Notes under the pieces: model-generated
What the model was told of the DNA's origin: nothing
Seen by the model: only the letters and a program-made list of their open reading frames with translations
Database searches by the model: none
Made by a program: the position numbers and the translations under genes
In this document: positions 1 through 8,000 of the stretch, in pieces
Numbering within the stretch: position 1 is the first letter of the stretch
Layout: each line of letters opens with the position of its first letter
Assembly: GCF_900105125.1 (NCBI RefSeq)
Contig: NZ_LT629750.1
Span: forward strand, 6,413,001 to 6,477,000
DNA: 64,000 bases
Direction: 5' to 3'
Origin: Bradyrhizobium canariense
Lineage (GTDB): Bacteria; Pseudomonadota; Alphaproteobacteria; Rhizobiales; Xanthobacteraceae

Positions 1-869
1 TGAACGGTGCGGCCAAGTCGGGCAGTTACATGGTCCCACGTGAGCGTCAGCGTGAAGAAATCGGTTCCGACTATTACTACGGCGGCATGGTGGTCGAGCG
101 ATCCGCCAACATGCATCCGGCGCTTTATTACAAAGGTCTGCTGGAGGCGGCGCGCCGGCGCGGCGTCACGATCTGCAGCATGACGCCGGTCAGGTCCATT
201 ACGCGCAGTGGAAGCGGATGGTCGCTGAAAACCGCGCGCGGTGCCGTCGTCGCAGGCGATGTCGTGATCGCGACCAACGGGTATACCGGTGATGCGACGC
301 CGAAGTTAAAGCGCAGGGTCGTTCCAATCGGAAGCCACATCATTGCCACGGAAGAGTTGCCGCCGGATCTGGCGGCGTCGCTCAGTCCCAAAGGTCGTAC
401 GCTCGCCGACACCAAACGCGTGTTGTGCTATTATCGGATGTCACCTGACGGCCGTCGCATGATTTTCGGCGGACGGGCCCGGTTCACAACCGTCTCGCCG
501 GAAGTGAGCGCACCGATCCTGCAGCGCTTCCTCACCGATCGGTTTCCCGAACTCAGGGGTGTCAAGGTGACCCACGCCTGGACGGGCAATGTTGCCTTCA
601 CCTTCGATGCGCTGCCGCACACTGGTCTGATGGACGGCATGCATTACGCGCTCGGTTGCAATGGCAGCGGCATTGCCATGATGACCTACCTGGGCACCGA
701 AACTGCTCGTCGGATCTCCGGACGCGCAAACCGGCCTTGCGGTTTCGAGCGCGAGGACTTTCCGGATTTCCCGCTGTACAATGGCAATCCAAATTGGGCT
801 TTGCCGGCTATCGGGGCGTATTATCGGTTTCGCGATGGCTTGAGCCGGTTCCTGGCAAGGGATGCCTAA
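1..869 (+). CDS. FAD-dependent oxidoreductase, DAO family (5' end outside window)
   Basis: The frame is already open at base 3, so the N-terminal FAD-binding part lies before the window and about 288 C-terminal residues are visible. They carry DAO-family hallmarks: a GSDYYYGGMVVERSANMHP block, a strand ending VVIATNGYTG, and the C-terminal FAD-contact segment GCNGSGIAMM. Relatives (gamma-glutamylputrescine oxidase, sarcosine and glycine oxidases) oxidise a C-N bond in the cytoplasm with O2 and release H2O2. The substrate cannot be read from the sequence. The gene ends with TAA and is followed by 700 bases holding only recombinase remnants, so it is probably the last gene of an operon that starts outside the window. 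Confidence 0.8.
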   Translation, partial: NGAAKSGSYMVPRERQREEIGSDYYYGGMVVERSANMHPALYYKGLLEAARRRGVTICSMTPVRSITRSGSGWSLKTARGAVVAGDVVIATNGYTGDATPKLKRRVVPIGSHIIATEELPPDLAASLSPKGRTLADTKRVLCYYRMSPDGRRMIFGGRARFTTVSPEVSAPILQRFLTDRFPELRGVKVTHAWTGNVAFTFDALPHTGLMDGMHYALGCNGSGIAMMTYLGTETARRISGRANRPCGFEREDFPDFPLYNGNPNWALPAIGAYYRFRDGLSRFLARDA

Positions 870-1134
870 GAGTATTGCCATTTAAGTCTGTGCCGACGTA
901 GCCGAACGCTATTCGGAAAATCGGGCGAGGATTTTGTTTCGGAGGGGACGGCCAACGCCGGGGATCGACCGGTCAGGCAGTGTCAACTTCAATGTAATCA
1001 GGCGGCTCATCCCAATCCATAAGTTCCAGCGCGATAGATTCCCTGGCCTGTTTAAAACATTGTTGACGATGGCCAGCGGATCGAAATCTGAACGTGGAAA
1101 CGGACAGAGCGGGGTGCGTTGGCCGCGCTCATCA

Positions 1135-1293
1135 GCTTTCGATCGAGGAGCAATTGGGGAGGCCCGGGAGGACATCCGCTCGCTGGTTGGCGAGGTGGTG
1201 ATAACCCCCGGCTACAAGCGGGGTGAGAGCCACGCCATCCTACGCGGCGAGTTGATGGCTATTCTCGATCTTGCCGCCGGCCGTCGAAGGTCT
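1135..1293 (+). pseudogene. Remnant of serine recombinase C-terminus
   Basis: In this frame the translation contains REDIRSLVGEVVITPG followed by SHAILRGELMAILDLA. That matches the C-terminal tail of large serine recombinases (resolvase/invertase superfamily), where a helix ending IRSLI..V is followed by a strand and a GEL..ILxLA helix. No catalytic domain, zinc ribbon or start is visible, so this is a decayed fragment. Apart from it and the convergent remnant at 1324-1484, I see no gene in the 870-1578 gap. Confidence 0.55.
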
Positions 1294-1323
1294 CCCAAGC
1301 CGGAAGTTATAACAAACGCGCTT

Positions 1324-1484
1324 GCGTGTCCCGAAACCACCGATACCGACACTCCCGTAACGAAAGCCGCGGGAGTTCCGCGTTTCCGGGTCTTTCAGTG
1401 GCTTGTGCTTCGATCCAACCGAGGATCGTGCCCAATTCGCCATGCAATATAGCGTCAATTTCGCCCGGTCGACTTGTCCAGAAT
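1324..1484 (-). pseudogene. Second serine recombinase C-terminal remnant, frameshifted
   Basis: The minus strand reads GEIDAILHGELGTILGWIEAQ-like sequence and then, after a change of frame, AAFVTGVSVSVVSG. Both pieces are typical of the extreme C-terminus of alphaproteobacterial serine recombinases, where GVSVSVVAG is a common ending. The frame change and the absence of the rest of the enzyme make it a pseudogene. It points toward the remnant on the other strand, so two different recombinase tails meet here. Confidence 0.5.
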
Positions 1485-1578
1485 AGCTGGCTCAGAGCCG
1501 ATGGCAAACAGCGCGACGGACGATTAGAGGCCATTGCCCCGAGCCGTTCCGACAGTGAGTCGTGCATTGATATATTGA

Positions 1579-3255
1579 TTATGGCACCTTTTCGTAGACG
1601 ACGCGACCGCCCACCATTGTCTTCAACACGACGATGTCCTTGATATTCTCTTCATCGATCGTGAGGAGGTCGTCCGAGAGGATTGCAAGGTCAGCCAGCT
1701 TGCCAACCTCGATCGAGCCGGTCTTATGCTCCGAGAACGAATACCAGGATGCCGAACTCGTATAGAGGCGCAGCGCTTCCTCGCGGCTGATGGCCTGCGC
1801 GGGACCGTACACCGTACCGCTGATGTCCTTGCGTGTGATGCTGATGGACATGTTGATGAATGGGTTGAGTGGGTTGATTGGATAATCGGTGCCCTGCGCC
1901 ACCGCATTCAGTCCCATGTGATCGATCATGTCGCGCGCCGGGATGGCGCGGTCCGCCGTTTCCTTGCCGAGGAAGCGTGCGATGGTCGAGGCCTTGTCCC
2001 AGAGGAAAGCGCTCTGCGTATCGACGCGCACGCCAAGGCTCTTGGCGCGGTCCATCTGATCGGGCTGCATCAGGCTGCCATGAATGACGATAAATCGGCG
2101 GTCGCGGATCGAGCGCTCCTTGTCGGCCAGCGCATAGGCGTCGAGCACCTTGTCGATCGCGCCGTCGCCGACGGCATGGATGCCGACGCGCCAGCCGTAG
2201 CGATTGGCGATCGACACCAGTCGATTGAGGCGTTCCTGACCGATAACCACCGTGCCGTGATAGCCGGGCTGGTCCGGATAGCTCTCGCGCATGTCGGCGG
2301 TCCGCAGCGTCATGCCGCCATCGACCTGCATCTTCAGGCCGGAATAGCTCAGCCAGTCGTCGCCAAAATCGGAAAATACGCCGATTTTCGCAAGGAAGGC
2401 TTCCCATTCGTCCTCCGACATTGTCGGATTGAGACCGCCAGTTGGCGCGAACATCGCGCTGATGCGCAGTGTCGCCATGCCATTGCGTGCGATGATCTGA
2501 TGCACGCGCATATCGAACGGATTCACTCGCGCGCTGATCGCACTCGTGATTCCGAAGCTGTTGAAATACGCCATGGCTTCTTGAATTTGGCTGATCCGAA
2601 CCGTTTCCGGCCAGGCCGGCAGCAGCTTCTTGACCAGGTCTTCCGCGTTTTCCTCGAGCACCCCGTTGGGCTCGCCGGCAGCATCATGGTGAATTTCGCC
2701 ACCATCGGGATTGGGCGTATTTCGATCGATGCCGGCGAGCTTCAGCGCAAGACTGTTCGTCAACGTAAAATGGCCGACCGGCAGACACACCGGATGATCC
2801 GGCGCCGCTTCGTCGAGCTCGGAGCGATGGACGAAACGCTTCTCCTCCAGTTGCGATGGCGGATGCCACATTCGGCCGCGGATCCATTCGCCTGCCGGCG
2901 TGCGGGCTGCCATCGCAGACACTTGTTCCTGCACTTCGGGAATCGAGGTCACACCGTCGAACGAGACGGTATATTTGAGCAGGCCGGCGGCTTCGACATG
3001 CGCATGGGTGTCGATCAGCCCGGGAACAATGGTTTTTCCGCCGGCATCAATCACGACCGTCTCGGGACCACTCCAGCTTCGTATGTCGGCTTCGCCTCCG
3101 ACCGCAATGAACTTGCCGTCGCGGATGGCAACGGCCTGTGCAAACGAAAAGGCGGCATCCACCGTGATGACGTGAGCGTTGACGATAATCGTGTCGGCGG
3201 GGGATCGCATCGCGGCGTTGCCTAAGCCACCGGTCCCCTGAGTGTATTTGTTCAT
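1579..3255 (-). CDS. Amidohydrolase family 3 protein (YtcJ-like)
   Basis: A 558-residue cytoplasmic TIM-barrel metal hydrolase of the YtcJ/N-substituted-formamide-deformylase type. The metal-site motifs are complete: HAH in LIDTHAHVEAAG (about residue 85), a lysine in GLKMQVDGGM, His in GIHAVGDGAIDKVLD, His in FIVIHGSL and Asp in GTDYPIN. A C-terminal beta-sandwich segment (GSIEVGKLADLAIL) closes the barrel as in the family. Such enzymes hydrolyse amide, formamide or ring C-N bonds; the substrate is unknown. The ATG at 3255 is preceded by AAGAGAT. A LivK-type binding protein lies about 100 bp away on the same strand (ending at 3358), suggesting uptake and hydrolysis of the same compound. Confidence 0.85.
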   Translation of the reverse strand: MNKYTQGTGGLGNAAMRSPADTIIVNAHVITVDAAFSFAQAVAIRDGKFIAVGGEADIRSWSGPETVVIDAGGKTIVPGLIDTHAHVEAAGLLKYTVSFDGVTSIPEVQEQVSAMAARTPAGEWIRGRMWHPPSQLEEKRFVHRSELDEAAPDHPVCLPVGHFTLTNSLALKLAGIDRNTPNPDGGEIHHDAAGEPNGVLEENAEDLVKKLLPAWPETVRISQIQEAMAYFNSFGITSAISARVNPFDMRVHQIIARNGMATLRISAMFAPTGGLNPTMSEDEWEAFLAKIGVFSDFGDDWLSYSGLKMQVDGGMTLRTADMRESYPDQPGYHGTVVIGQERLNRLVSIANRYGWRVGIHAVGDGAIDKVLDAYALADKERSIRDRRFIVIHGSLMQPDQMDRAKSLGVRVDTQSAFLWDKASTIARFLGKETADRAIPARDMIDHMGLNAVAQGTDYPINPLNPFINMSISITRKDISGTVYGPAQAISREEALRLYTSSASWYSFSEHKTGSIEVGKLADLAILSDDLLTIDEENIKDIVVLKTMVGGRVVYEKVP

Positions 3256-3357
3256 TGTGATCTCTTTTTTACGCCGGAGCCGAGGGGCGGGCGCCGCTGC
3301 CCTCGTTACAAGTTTTGTCGATTGATATGTGGGAGAAGGTAGCCGGCGTAACCGCGC

Positions 3358-4563
3358 TCAGTGGATCAGCGGACAGCCACCCTGGTCGATCGGCCGGAAC
3401 GCGTCCTCCGCCGAAATCGTTCGCACCAGCTTGTAATAGTCGTAACGGCCTTTGGATTCCTCTGGCGTTTTTACTTCGAACACGAACATGGGGTGGATCG
3501 CGCGTCCGTCCTTGCGGACCTTGACCTTGCCGAACAGGGGATCGTCGATCTCCGCGCTCTCCATTTGCGCCACTACCTTGTCGCCCTCGATGGTCTGCGC
3601 TGCCTGCACCGCACGCAGATAGGCGAGGGTCGCGGAATAGGTGGCCGAGTGATTGATCGTCGGCATGCGTCCGTTCATGCGCTCGGCGAAGCGCTTGCTC
3701 CAGGCGCGGGTGCTGTCGTTGAGGTCCCAATAGAACGCCTCGCTGAGCAACAGGCCCTGCGCGGCCTTGAGCCCAAGCGAATCGATGTCCACGATCTGCA
3801 TGAAAAGGGCTGCCAGTCTCTTGTCCTTGCCCAAAATCTGGAACTCGGCGATCTGCTTGATCGCGTTGATGGCGTCGGCGCCGGTGTCGCCGAGCGCGAT
3901 CACATCGGCACCGGATGCCTGCGCCTGCAGGAGGTAGGAGCTGAAATCGGCGGTGCCGAGTGGATGCGACACCGATCCCAAAATCTTGCCGCCCTGCTTC
4001 TCGACCGCTTCCGTCGTGTCGCGCTGAAGCGCCTTGCCGAGCGCGTAATCGAAACTGACGAAGTACCAGGACTTGCCGCCGCGCTCGGTAATGGCGCGGC
4101 CCATGGCGTTGCCGAGTGCCCAGGTGTCGAGCGCCCATTGCACTGTTGTCGGCTGGCAGAACTTGCCGGTCAGATCAGACGTCGCCGAGCCGGACGCGAG
4201 CATCGTCCGGTTCTTGTCCTTCATGATGGTGTTGACCGCGAGTGCAACGCCTGAATTCGGCAGATCGACCACTGCGTCGACGGCCTCCTGATCGACCCAG
4301 CGGCGCGCGATGGCGGCGCCGACATCGGGCTTGTTCTGATGATCCGCCGACAGAATCTCGACCTTGAGGCCTTTCGATTCCTTGGCGAAATCTTCCGCCG
4401 CCATCTGAGCGGCAACCAGCGAGCCCTTGCCCGCCTGATCCGAAAACGGGCCCGAGAAGTCGCTGAGGACGCCGATCTTGACGGTGGCTGGCACCTGCGC
4501 CACGGCAGCGCCGATCATCGAGAGGCACAGAAGAACACATCCGATTGGCAGGCCATGACGCAT
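3358..4563 (-). CDS. ABC transporter substrate-binding protein (LivK/Peripla_BP_6 type)
   Basis: A 401-residue periplasmic binding protein. The first 22 residues are a signal peptide ending AAVAQ. The mature part starts VKIGVLSDFSGPFSDQ, the first strand and ligand loop typical of branched-chain amino-acid/amide-type receptors. Later blocks (a DVIALGDTG-like loop and LLLSEAFYWD) fit the two-lobe fold. No permease or ATPase genes adjoin it, so it must use one of the LivHMGF sets in the window or elsewhere. It lies upstream of the amidohydrolase at 1579-3255 on the same strand. Family members bind amino acids, amides, urea or aromatic acids; the ligand is not predictable. Confidence 0.85.
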   Translation of the reverse strand: MRHGLPIGCVLLCLSMIGAAVAQVPATVKIGVLSDFSGPFSDQAGKGSLVAAQMAAEDFAKESKGLKVEILSADHQNKPDVGAAIARRWVDQEAVDAVVDLPNSGVALAVNTIMKDKNRTMLASGSATSDLTGKFCQPTTVQWALDTWALGNAMGRAITERGGKSWYFVSFDYALGKALQRDTTEAVEKQGGKILGSVSHPLGTADFSSYLLQAQASGADVIALGDTGADAINAIKQIAEFQILGKDKRLAALFMQIVDIDSLGLKAAQGLLLSEAFYWDLNDSTRAWSKRFAERMNGRMPTINHSATYSATLAYLRAVQAAQTIEGDKVVAQMESAEIDDPLFGKVKVRKDGRAIHPMFVFEVKTPEESKGRYDYYKLVRTISAEDAFRPIDQGGCPLIH

Positions 4564-4703
4564 CTAACGGACTCCGTCCCAGGCGAGTGGGCGCGTCACG
4601 CTCACATCGGCGATTGAGAAATTTCTAAATATTTGATTTTTTATGTTGTAATATACATTGTATGACGTTTCCTTGTGATGTCAAACGAACCGGATTGACG
4701 CCA

Positions 4704-5618
4704 ATGACCCTGATACTGGCGTGCGGGAACTACGATCGCACGCGCCGGCTAATCGATGGAGAGATCGGCATCGAAGGTCATGGCCTCGATGTGCAGACCT
4801 TGCCACCGGAAACGATGTTCGCGCGCGCTTTCAACGACCTTGCGTTTGACATCAGCGAGTTGTCGTTCAGCACATATTTGATGCACGTTGCGCGAGGAAC
4901 GTGCGGCTACGCCGGAATTCCGGTTTTTCCATCGCGAGCCTTTCGTCATTCCGCGATCTATGTGCGTGCCGACGGCGGCGTGGAGACCCCGGAGGATCTC
5001 AGCGGGCGCGTGGTCGGCGTGCGCAATTATCTCAATACGGCGGCGCTCGTGGTGCGCGGCTTGTTGTCCGACGTTTACGGCGTTGCCGCGAGCGACATCA
5101 GCTGGCGCATCGGTGACGTCGACGATGTCGAGCGCGACACCATTGCGGTTCCTGACGTGTTGGGAGACACGGACATAAGGGCTGTGCCGCGCGGCGCGAC
5201 GTTGTCGTCGATGCTTGTCGCCGGCGAGATCGACGCGATCGTGCACTACCATCCGCCACATGGCTTCGGTCCCGCTCCGGCACCGATCAAGCGCCTGTTC
5301 GCTGACTCATCGGCCGCCGAGCAAAGATATTTCGCCGACACCGGTGTATTTCCAATCATGCATCTCGTCGGGGTTCGCAGAACGCTTTTGCGGGATCAGC
5401 CATCGCTGGCATCGAAAGTCTACGATGCTTTTGAGCGCGCGAGGAATGTATCGGAAAACCCGAGGGAACAAGAAACCGCCTGTGATCGCTGGGCTAATGG
5501 CGTTGCTCGCAACCGCGCTGCGCTGGAAATGCTGAGCCGCTATGCGTTCGAGCAGGGCATCACGGAACGTCAGCTTCGGCTGGACGAGCTGTTCGTTCCC
5601 GATCTGATGCAGACATGA
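4704..5618 (+). CDS. 4,5-dihydroxyphthalate decarboxylase-like / NMT1-type binding protein
   Basis: About 304 residues. The protein starts MTLILACGNYDRTRRLIDG, followed by the typical EISELSFSTYL-like and GVRNYLNTAALVVRGLLSDVYGV blocks. This set belongs to the family annotated as 4,5-dihydroxyphthalate decarboxylase or ABC nitrate/taurine-like substrate-binding proteins (type II periplasmic-binding fold). No signal peptide is evident from this start, so it may be cytoplasmic and act on or sense an aromatic acid. An in-frame ATG at 4662 exists, but conservation begins at 4704. The promoter side holds an AT-rich stretch with ATACATTGTAT at 4653-4663, similar to GntR half-sites. It diverges from the binding protein ending at 4563. 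Confidence 0.7.
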   Translation: MTLILACGNYDRTRRLIDGEIGIEGHGLDVQTLPPETMFARAFNDLAFDISELSFSTYLMHVARGTCGYAGIPVFPSRAFRHSAIYVRADGGVETPEDLSGRVVGVRNYLNTAALVVRGLLSDVYGVAASDISWRIGDVDDVERDTIAVPDVLGDTDIRAVPRGATLSSMLVAGEIDAIVHYHPPHGFGPAPAPIKRLFADSSAAEQRYFADTGVFPIMHLVGVRRTLLRDQPSLASKVYDAFERARNVSENPREQETACDRWANGVARNRAALEMLSRYAFEQGITERQLRLDELFVPDLMQT

Positions 5619-5739
5619 TTGCAACAGGACGTAAGATAGTTGAACATGCCGGCTGCGAAAGCGGTGCTCGACGCGTGAACTTGCCGGGTATCGGCGAGCG
5701 AAGCGCGCGCGATCGCTGCGTCTGATCAGACAGGCCGCC

Positions 5740-6807
5740 ATGTTTTGCTTGTGCTGCAATCCGTCCAGCTCCTTCTCGGCTTCCGGCTTCTTCGCTGAAG
5801 GGCTGACGGACACCGTGCCTGATGTCACGAGCGCATTGCAGCGCCGGGCAGCGTATGAACGGCGTAAGGCCTATTCTCGTGCGCCGGTTATTCACCCCGC
5901 CCAGAGCGAGTTCATCGTCCGTAACGTGCAAGCGTTGACGATGGACGCGGATATCGGCGCGCTGCCGCGCGCCGATATCCATGTCCGTGACGGCGAGATC
6001 GTCAATATCGGCCAAGCGCTGCAAGCCTCGGCGATGCTCGAGATCGACGGCAACAGGTTCGTTGCTCTGCCGGGCCTCATCGCCGATCATCGCCATCCCG
6101 CCATCGATGCGCTGGCGGACGAGGGCGGCTGCGACGTGGCGGGCGCCGATGCGGAAGACATTTACCGCATCGTGCGGCTGGCGATGCTCGACCTGATGTC
6201 GTCAGGCATCACTAGCGTGTATCACTGTGCGCACAAAATTGGCGCCGACCGCGCCGAGACGGCGATGCTGGCGCAGATCGACTCCGGGCTGCGTGGCTGC
6301 TTCAGCTATCCGTCGTCCGCCGCGGACAAGCAACGCGAAGTCCTGACCGAGCTGAGCGAACGTTGGTCGGCGGAACGTAGCGACTATCGCCTTGAGATCG
6401 GGCTCCCTCCCGAGGACGGCGACGGAATAGTTTGTCCGGCAGGCGAACCGGTCGCGTCCGGTTTGGTGCCGGAATCGCAAGAGGCCGATCTCGCGGGTTG
6501 TACCATAGGCGCGGCGCTGCGGCTCAAGCTTGATCCGCGGGTCGGATCCCTGTCGCCGGGCAAACGCGCCGATTTCATTCTGGTCGATCCCAACATCGCG
6601 GCGCGCGGACACGCCACAGCGGCGCGGGCGCTGGTGTCCGCTCGCGACATCAACGCGGCAAATGTGGTGCTGGTCTGCATCGATGGGCGCATCCGCAAAC
6701 GCAACGGCGTGGTCGTTGAGCCCAACGAGGGCTTAATCCGTAAGGAAGGGCAGGAGGCCATCGCCCATCTTCGCAATCCAGCAACGCAGCAATCGAATCG
6801 GAGTTAG
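5740..6807 (+). CDS. Internally deleted amidohydrolase (ATZ/TRZ-like), probably non-functional
   Basis: The open frame gives 355 residues, short for the 440-480 usual in the chlorohydrolase/cytosine-deaminase-like amidohydrolases. The N-terminal half looks normal: the ADIHVRDGEIVNIG sandwich, HRH in GLIADHRHPAID, then LDLMSSGITSVYHCAH. The C-terminal end is also normal (GAALRLKLDPRVGSLSPGKRADFILVDP). The middle of the TIM barrel is missing between about residues 220 and 255, and with it the third and fourth metal-binding histidines and the aspartate. The frame is intact, so a small inactive protein could still be made, but I infer a deletion allele. The true start is unclear because the first 45 residues do not resemble the family. 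Confidence 0.55.
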   Translation: MFCLCCNPSSSFSASGFFAEGLTDTVPDVTSALQRRAAYERRKAYSRAPVIHPAQSEFIVRNVQALTMDADIGALPRADIHVRDGEIVNIGQALQASAMLEIDGNRFVALPGLIADHRHPAIDALADEGGCDVAGADAEDIYRIVRLAMLDLMSSGITSVYHCAHKIGADRAETAMLAQIDSGLRGCFSYPSSAADKQREVLTELSERWSAERSDYRLEIGLPPEDGDGIVCPAGEPVASGLVPESQEADLAGCTIGAALRLKLDPRVGSLSPGKRADFILVDPNIAARGHATAARALVSARDINAANVVLVCIDGRIRKRNGVVVEPNEGLIRKEGQEAIAHLRNPATQQSNRS

Positions 6808-6813
6808 TCATTC

Positions 6814-7707
6814 GTGTTGAAAGTCGGCGACGTCGTTATTTCCCAGATCGAAGAGAGTGTGCAGCCGAGTTTCGTCCCGCTCGAATTGCTGCCGGATTGC
6901 AATGGAGATGCACTGGCCAAGCACATGCACTGGATGGATCCACTGCATTATGACGTGGCCGCGGGCAAGTTTCGCACCTCGGTCCGGTCATATCTTGTCA
7001 AGACCGGTCGTCATACGGTGCTGATCGATGCCTGCGGAGGTAACCACAAGAACCGGCCTTATTTCCCGCGCTTTCACCAGCGCGATCACGCCTGGCTTGA
7101 ACGCCTTGCCGCGGCTGGTGTGGCGCCAGAGCAGATCGACTTCGTGATGTGCACCCATTTGCACGCCGATCATGTCGGCTGGAATACAGTGCTTAAGGAT
7201 GGCCGCTGGCGACCGACATTCCCAAACGCGAAATACATTGCGCATCGTCATGAACTCGACCGCTGGAATCCTGAGCACGCGTCGTATCGATTCTCTCCCC
7301 ACAACGAATTCACCTGGGAGGATTCGATCCTGCCGGTGATCGAGGCCGGCCAGTCGGTCGCCGTCGACGACGGCTATACGCTCGACGACATGCTGACGGT
7401 CGAGCCCGCCCCCGGTCACACGCTGGCGCACACCGCCATCCGGTTGCGTTCACAGGGAAAGCGTGCGGTGTTTTCCGGCGACGTCATGCACGTTCCGCTG
7501 CAGATTCACTATCCGCGTTGGGGTACGAGCCTCGATGACGATCCGCAGCTAGGCGTGCAATCGCGGCTGCATTTGCTCGAGTCCTGCGCCGAACACCGCA
7601 CCCTCGTCCTGCCGACGCATTTTGTCCCGGGCACAGGCTGCTTCATAACCCGTACCAGCGAGGGCTTTGCGTTCGAATGGAATCGCGACCCGCTGCTACC
7701 GAGCTAG
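6814..7707 (+). CDS. MBL-fold metal-dependent hydrolase
   Basis: A 297-residue metallo-beta-lactamase-fold protein starting at GTG (GTG-TTG gives Met-Leu), 7 bases after the preceding gene. The zinc motif CTHLHADHVGWN (HxHxDH) is complete. It is followed by a conserved His in PGHTLAHTAIRL, Asp in VFSGDVMHVP and a final His in VLPTHFVPG, so a dinuclear site is expected. Family members include lactonases, glyoxalase II and small amide or ester hydrolases; no signal peptide is seen, so it should be cytoplasmic. Linkage to amidohydrolases suggests hydrolysis of a lactone, lactam or ester intermediate, but that is inference. Confidence 0.85.
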   Translation: MLKVGDVVISQIEESVQPSFVPLELLPDCNGDALAKHMHWMDPLHYDVAAGKFRTSVRSYLVKTGRHTVLIDACGGNHKNRPYFPRFHQRDHAWLERLAAAGVAPEQIDFVMCTHLHADHVGWNTVLKDGRWRPTFPNAKYIAHRHELDRWNPEHASYRFSPHNEFTWEDSILPVIEAGQSVAVDDGYTLDDMLTVEPAPGHTLAHTAIRLRSQGKRAVFSGDVMHVPLQIHYPRWGTSLDDDPQLGVQSRLHLLESCAEHRTLVLPTHFVPGTGCFITRTSEGFAFEWNRDPLLPS

Positions 7708-7720
7708 TCTCTTTGTTTGA

Positions 7721-7770
7721 GCATGATCTTTTTCGGAAAACCGGTTCCCACTTTTCCGGACCATGCTCTA
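7721..7770. repeat. Intergenic palindromic repeat (REP-like), copy 1
   Basis: An imperfect palindrome starts GCATGATC, contains TTTTCGGAAAACCGG and CACTTTTCCGGA, and ends CCATGCTC. The same element in opposite orientation lies at 34698-34746. This type is widespread between genes in Bradyrhizobium. Here it follows the MBL-fold gene and may also act as a transcript 3' end. Confidence 0.75.
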
Positions 7771-7926
7771 GTCGTCGCGAAGCTGACCGCAGCCGCCGAA
7801 AGCACTGCGGTGCAACAAGCGCGGGCACAACGACTAATTTTTCGTGGGATATTGCCCGCAATAGCGGCAGGCGCGGCGCGACAGCCTCGCCGGATAATCC
7901 TATACATTTGACGAAATATGACTAAA

Positions 7927-7945
7927 ATTATACAAAGCGTATGAT
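7927..7945. promoter_or_regulatory. Candidate GntR-type operator (7+5+7 palindrome)
   Basis: ATTATAC-AAAGC-GTATGAT: seven-base arms with one mismatch and a five-base spacer, in an AT-rich stretch 55-75 bases before the amidohydrolase start at 8001. The same geometry is seen at 22237-22255 and 27092-27110. Predicted from sequence symmetry only. Confidence 0.35.
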
Positions 7946-8000
7946 TTTATGAAGCTGAAAATGAAGGGCATTGCGTTCTCTATGCGTACCGGAACATGCG

